DNA of 64,000 nt from JACJWR01 sp964474045 (GTDB lineage: Bacteria; Actinomycetota; Actinomycetes; S36-B12; UBA10799): positions 62,001 through 126,000 of the forward strand of contig CAYYRC010000005.1 in assembly GCA_964474045.1 (NCBI GenBank), written 5' to 3'. The translations under genes were made by a program, and so were the position numbers. This document shows positions 57,680 through 64,000 of the stretch, piece after piece. The notes under the pieces are model-generated. The model was not told the origin of the DNA and did no database searches. It saw only the letters and a list, made by a program, of their open reading frames with translations. Numbering within the stretch: the stretch's first letter is position 1; the number at the start of each line of letters is the position of its first letter.

Positions 57680-58822
57680 GTGTACGTGGCCCGGCTGGGC
57701 CTGCGGGACTTCCGCAGCTACGCCAGCGCGGATGTCGAGCTGGGCCCCGGCGTGACATTGCTGATCGGCCGCAACGGGCACGGCAAGACCAACCTCGTGG
57801 AGGCGCTGGTCTACGCCGCGCGGCAGTCCTCGCACCGGGTCGCCAAGGATGCGCCGCTGATCCGTGCGGGCACCGATCAGGCGATCATCTCGGTCAGGGT
57901 TCGGTGGCAGGACCGGGAACAGACCGTGGAGCTCGAGCTCAACGCGGGTCGGCCGAAGCGGGCACGGGTGGCCGGGGCGCCGAGGCGTCCCCGAGAGGCC
58001 CTGGGAGTCCTGCGGGCGGTCGTGTTCGCGCCTGAGGATCTGGCGCTCGTCAAGGGCGATCCGGCGGTGCGCCGGGCCTTCCTGGACGACCTCGTCGTCG
58101 CGTTGACGCCGCGGATGGCCGGGGTGCTCGCCGACTTTGAGCGCATCGTGCGCCAACGGTCGACGCTGCTGAAGTCATTGGCCGGCACCTGGCGGCGCGA
58201 CGACTCGTTCCGCGCCACCCTCGACATCTGGGACGAGCAGCTCGTCCGGGTGGGGTCCGAAGTCGCCTCGGCGCGACTGCGCGCGCTGGAGCTTTTGCGC
58301 GACCCGCTGCGCGCCGCCTACGCCGCTGTCGCGCCCCACGGCGGTGAGGCCTGGGCCGGCTACGAGTCATCGTGGCTGGATGGCGCGAACGAGCATGTGG
58401 GCGCCATAGAGGATCTGCAGCCGGCGCTGCGGCAGGCGCTCGCCGACCGCCAGCGCGCAGAGCTCGAGCGCGGTCTCACGCTGGTGGGACCCCAGCGGGA
58501 CGACCTGGCCCTGGCAATCGGCGATCTGCCCGCCAAGGGCTACGCGTCCCACGGCGAGTCCTGGTCCTTGGCGTTGAGCCTCCGTCTTGCCACGTTCGAG
58601 CTCCTGCGGTCGAGCTTCGACACCGCCGGCGGGGACCCGGTGCTGATCCTGGACGACGTGTTCGCCGAGCTCGACTCCGAGCGCAGGCAGCGCCTGGCCG
58701 AGCGGGTGGTGGATGCTGAGCAGGTGATCGTGACGGCTGCCGTGGCCGAGGATGTGCCACTGATCCTGTCGGGTGGATCGTTGTCGGTGACCCGCGACGG
58801 CGTCAGCCGGGTGGTCGCATGA
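57680..58822 (+). CDS. recF: DNA replication/repair protein RecF
   Basis: 380 aa from GTG 57680, 8 bp after dnaN. L-G-L-R-D-F-R-S-Y, Walker A G-R-N-G-H-G-K-T-N at about 30-38, G-P-Q-R-D-D-L near 272, A-S-H-G-E-S-W-S-L-A-L-S-L-R (ABC signature type) and Walker B L-I-L-D-D-V-F-A-E-L-D. SMC-like ATPase that loads RecA at gaps via RecOR. Overlaps the next gene by ATGA. Confidence 0.96.
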   Translation: MYVARLGLRDFRSYASADVELGPGVTLLIGRNGHGKTNLVEALVYAARQSSHRVAKDAPLIRAGTDQAIISVRVRWQDREQTVELELNAGRPKRARVAGAPRRPREALGVLRAVVFAPEDLALVKGDPAVRRAFLDDLVVALTPRMAGVLADFERIVRQRSTLLKSLAGTWRRDDSFRATLDIWDEQLVRVGSEVASARLRALELLRDPLRAAYAAVAPHGGEAWAGYESSWLDGANEHVGAIEDLQPALRQALADRQRAELERGLTLVGPQRDDLALAIGDLPAKGYASHGESWSLALSLRLATFELLRSSFDTAGGDPVLILDDVFAELDSERRQRLAERVVDAEQVIVTAAVAEDVPLILSGGSLSVTRDGVSRVVA

Positions 58823-59412
58823 CCGCCGACCCGCGAACCGAAGGGGACGGGCAGCCCGACGAGCAGGCGCGCGAGCAGCCCGGCGATCTGGCAGCGGACC
58901 TGCTGGCGCGGACGACGGGCAGCGGGTCTGCGGCGGTGCCGCCGACGACGAGGCGCTCGGCTCTGGGTCGTGGCCGCCGCGGCGCCGGGCCCGGTGGCCG
59001 CACGGCCGCAACGGCGAGGCGCGACGACGAGCCCACGTACTCCGGAGCGCGACCCGATGGGCGTGACCCGATGGCCCTCACCGACGCCGTGGGCGCGCTG
59101 ATCGATCAGCAGAACTGGCGCGAGCGCACCCGCCTCGCCGCAGCCTTGGCCCGGTGGTCCGATATCGCCGGACCTGACGTGGCGGCCCATGTGGTGGCGG
59201 AGTCCTTCGACGAGGGAGTGCTCACGCTGCGCGCCGACTCCACCGCATGGGCCACTCAGATGCGGCTGCTGCTGCCCACCATCCGCACCCGCATCGATGC
59301 CGAGATCGGCCGTGGCGTCGTCGCCGACATCAGCGTCAAGGGACCCACCGCCCCCCGTGGTCGGGGACGACTTCGGGTGCCCGGCAGAGGACCGCGCGAC
59401 ACCTACGGCTGA
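58819..59412 (+). CDS. dciA: DciA-family (DUF721) helicase-loading protein
   Basis: 197 aa. Disordered, Arg/Gly-rich first 85 residues, then the DUF721/DciA domain about 90-180: W-S-D-I-A-G-P-D-V-A-A-H-V, L-T-L-R-A-D-S-T-A-W-A-T-Q-M-R-L-L. Members bind DnaB and help load it in bacteria lacking DnaC. Equivalent to Rv0004 of mycobacteria. Basic Arg/Gly tail may bind DNA. Confidence 0.88.
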   Translation: MTADPRTEGDGQPDEQAREQPGDLAADLLARTTGSGSAAVPPTTRRSALGRGRRGAGPGGRTAATARRDDEPTYSGARPDGRDPMALTDAVGALIDQQNWRERTRLAAALARWSDIAGPDVAAHVVAESFDEGVLTLRADSTAWATQMRLLLPTIRTRIDAEIGRGVVADISVKGPTAPRGRGRLRVPGRGPRDTYG

Positions 59413-59656
59413 GTGCCGGTCCGGGGCAGACGCAACACTCCCGCCGCGCTGTGGACACATGCCGGGGACAGCAGCGGTGCAAGGTAGACTCGGGGCGAAA
59501 CCGACCGCAGCAGCAGACCTTCCACAAGCATCAGATCCGCTCCCAGCAGGTCGAGCACGGCAGGCCCTGATCGGTCCCCGCCCCGGCTGTCGCAACCCGT
59601 GCCGCCCAAAGCCAACCGCCCGAAGACCGGCACCACCGGCAAGGAGTCCCCGCCCA

Positions 59657-61612
<1,956 letters not shown>

Positions 61613-61653
61613 TCCCGATCCTGCGCCGCTGCCGATGAAAGGGATGATCAGCC

Positions 61654-64000
<2,347 letters not shown>

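Noticed and set aside
59189..59656. gyrB N-terminal extension to 59189
   Set aside because: The extra 156 codons are an out-of-frame shadow of dciA plus non-coding DNA; GTG 59657 has AAGGAG and matches the usual GyrB start.

Overview
The window is about 70% GC chromosomal DNA from an actinomycete (Actinomycetota, class Actinomycetes). Three things support this. The right half has the conserved actinobacterial origin order: cca, NUDIX, DUF6049, murJ, pseudokinase, sigM, anti-sigma, trxB, trxA, cwlM, then parB, parA, rsmG, jag, yidC, yidD, rnpA, rpmH on the other strand, then dnaA, dnaN, recF, dciA, gyrB, gyrA. The genes imply mycothiol and inositol metabolism (mycothiol-type DinB-fold protein, inositol-3-phosphate synthase) and carry a DevR/DevS redox two-component pair. 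Many genes look leaderless. The order cannot be fixed from sequence alone. A run of exactly 100 N (3646-3745) shows that this is a scaffolded assembly.

Layout. 1-5.6 kb: truncated pnuC, a DUF559 nuclease-like gene between two long related hairpins, an acyl-CoA dehydrogenase behind twin operators, the gap with 37-bp tandem repeats, a nitrilase-family hydrolase and a mycothiol-dependent-type protein. 5.6-20.3 kb: a respiration/redox block. devR faces a long minus-strand array of cydA, cydB, histidine kinase, response regulator, ABC ATPase, FtsX permease, cydD, cydC and devS, with a perfect DosR/DevR box upstream of cydA. A SpoIIE-type phosphatase is divergent from cydA. 20.3-22.6 kb: an aminotransferase, an F420/NADP-reductase-like protein and a small ORF. 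22.7-26.3 kb: dnaB, then rpsF-ssb-rpsR-rplI, with a cluster of DnaA boxes upstream of dnaB. 26.4-34.4 kb: AP endonuclease, an alanine-racemase-like protein, a GT87 mannosyltransferase-like protein, a class A PBP, DUF5318, PadR and ino1. 34.4-38.6 kb: MFS transporter, a membrane protein and cca. 38.7-64 kb: the oriC-proximal block.

How the genes work together. The cyd block encodes cytochrome bd oxidase, its assembly exporter CydDC and two signalling systems. The DevR box suggests that DevR controls bd-oxidase expression, while its sensor gene devS sits at the far end of the same array. The origin block couples replication initiation (DnaA, DnaN, DciA, gyrase), segregation (ParAB with two parS-like sites), membrane insertion (YidC/YidD) and envelope control (MurJ, pseudokinase, SigM, CwlM).

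Most notable observations: two hairpins bracketing the DUF559 gene; a recurrent TAnnnT element 6-7 nt before the start codon of 13 genes; adjacent cell-wall proteins that each lack the expected catalytic lysine; DnaA boxes about 30 kb from oriC; and an unannotated-looking 98-aa gene coupled on both sides between rsmG and parA. No CRISPR array, insertion sequence, tRNA or rRNA was seen.
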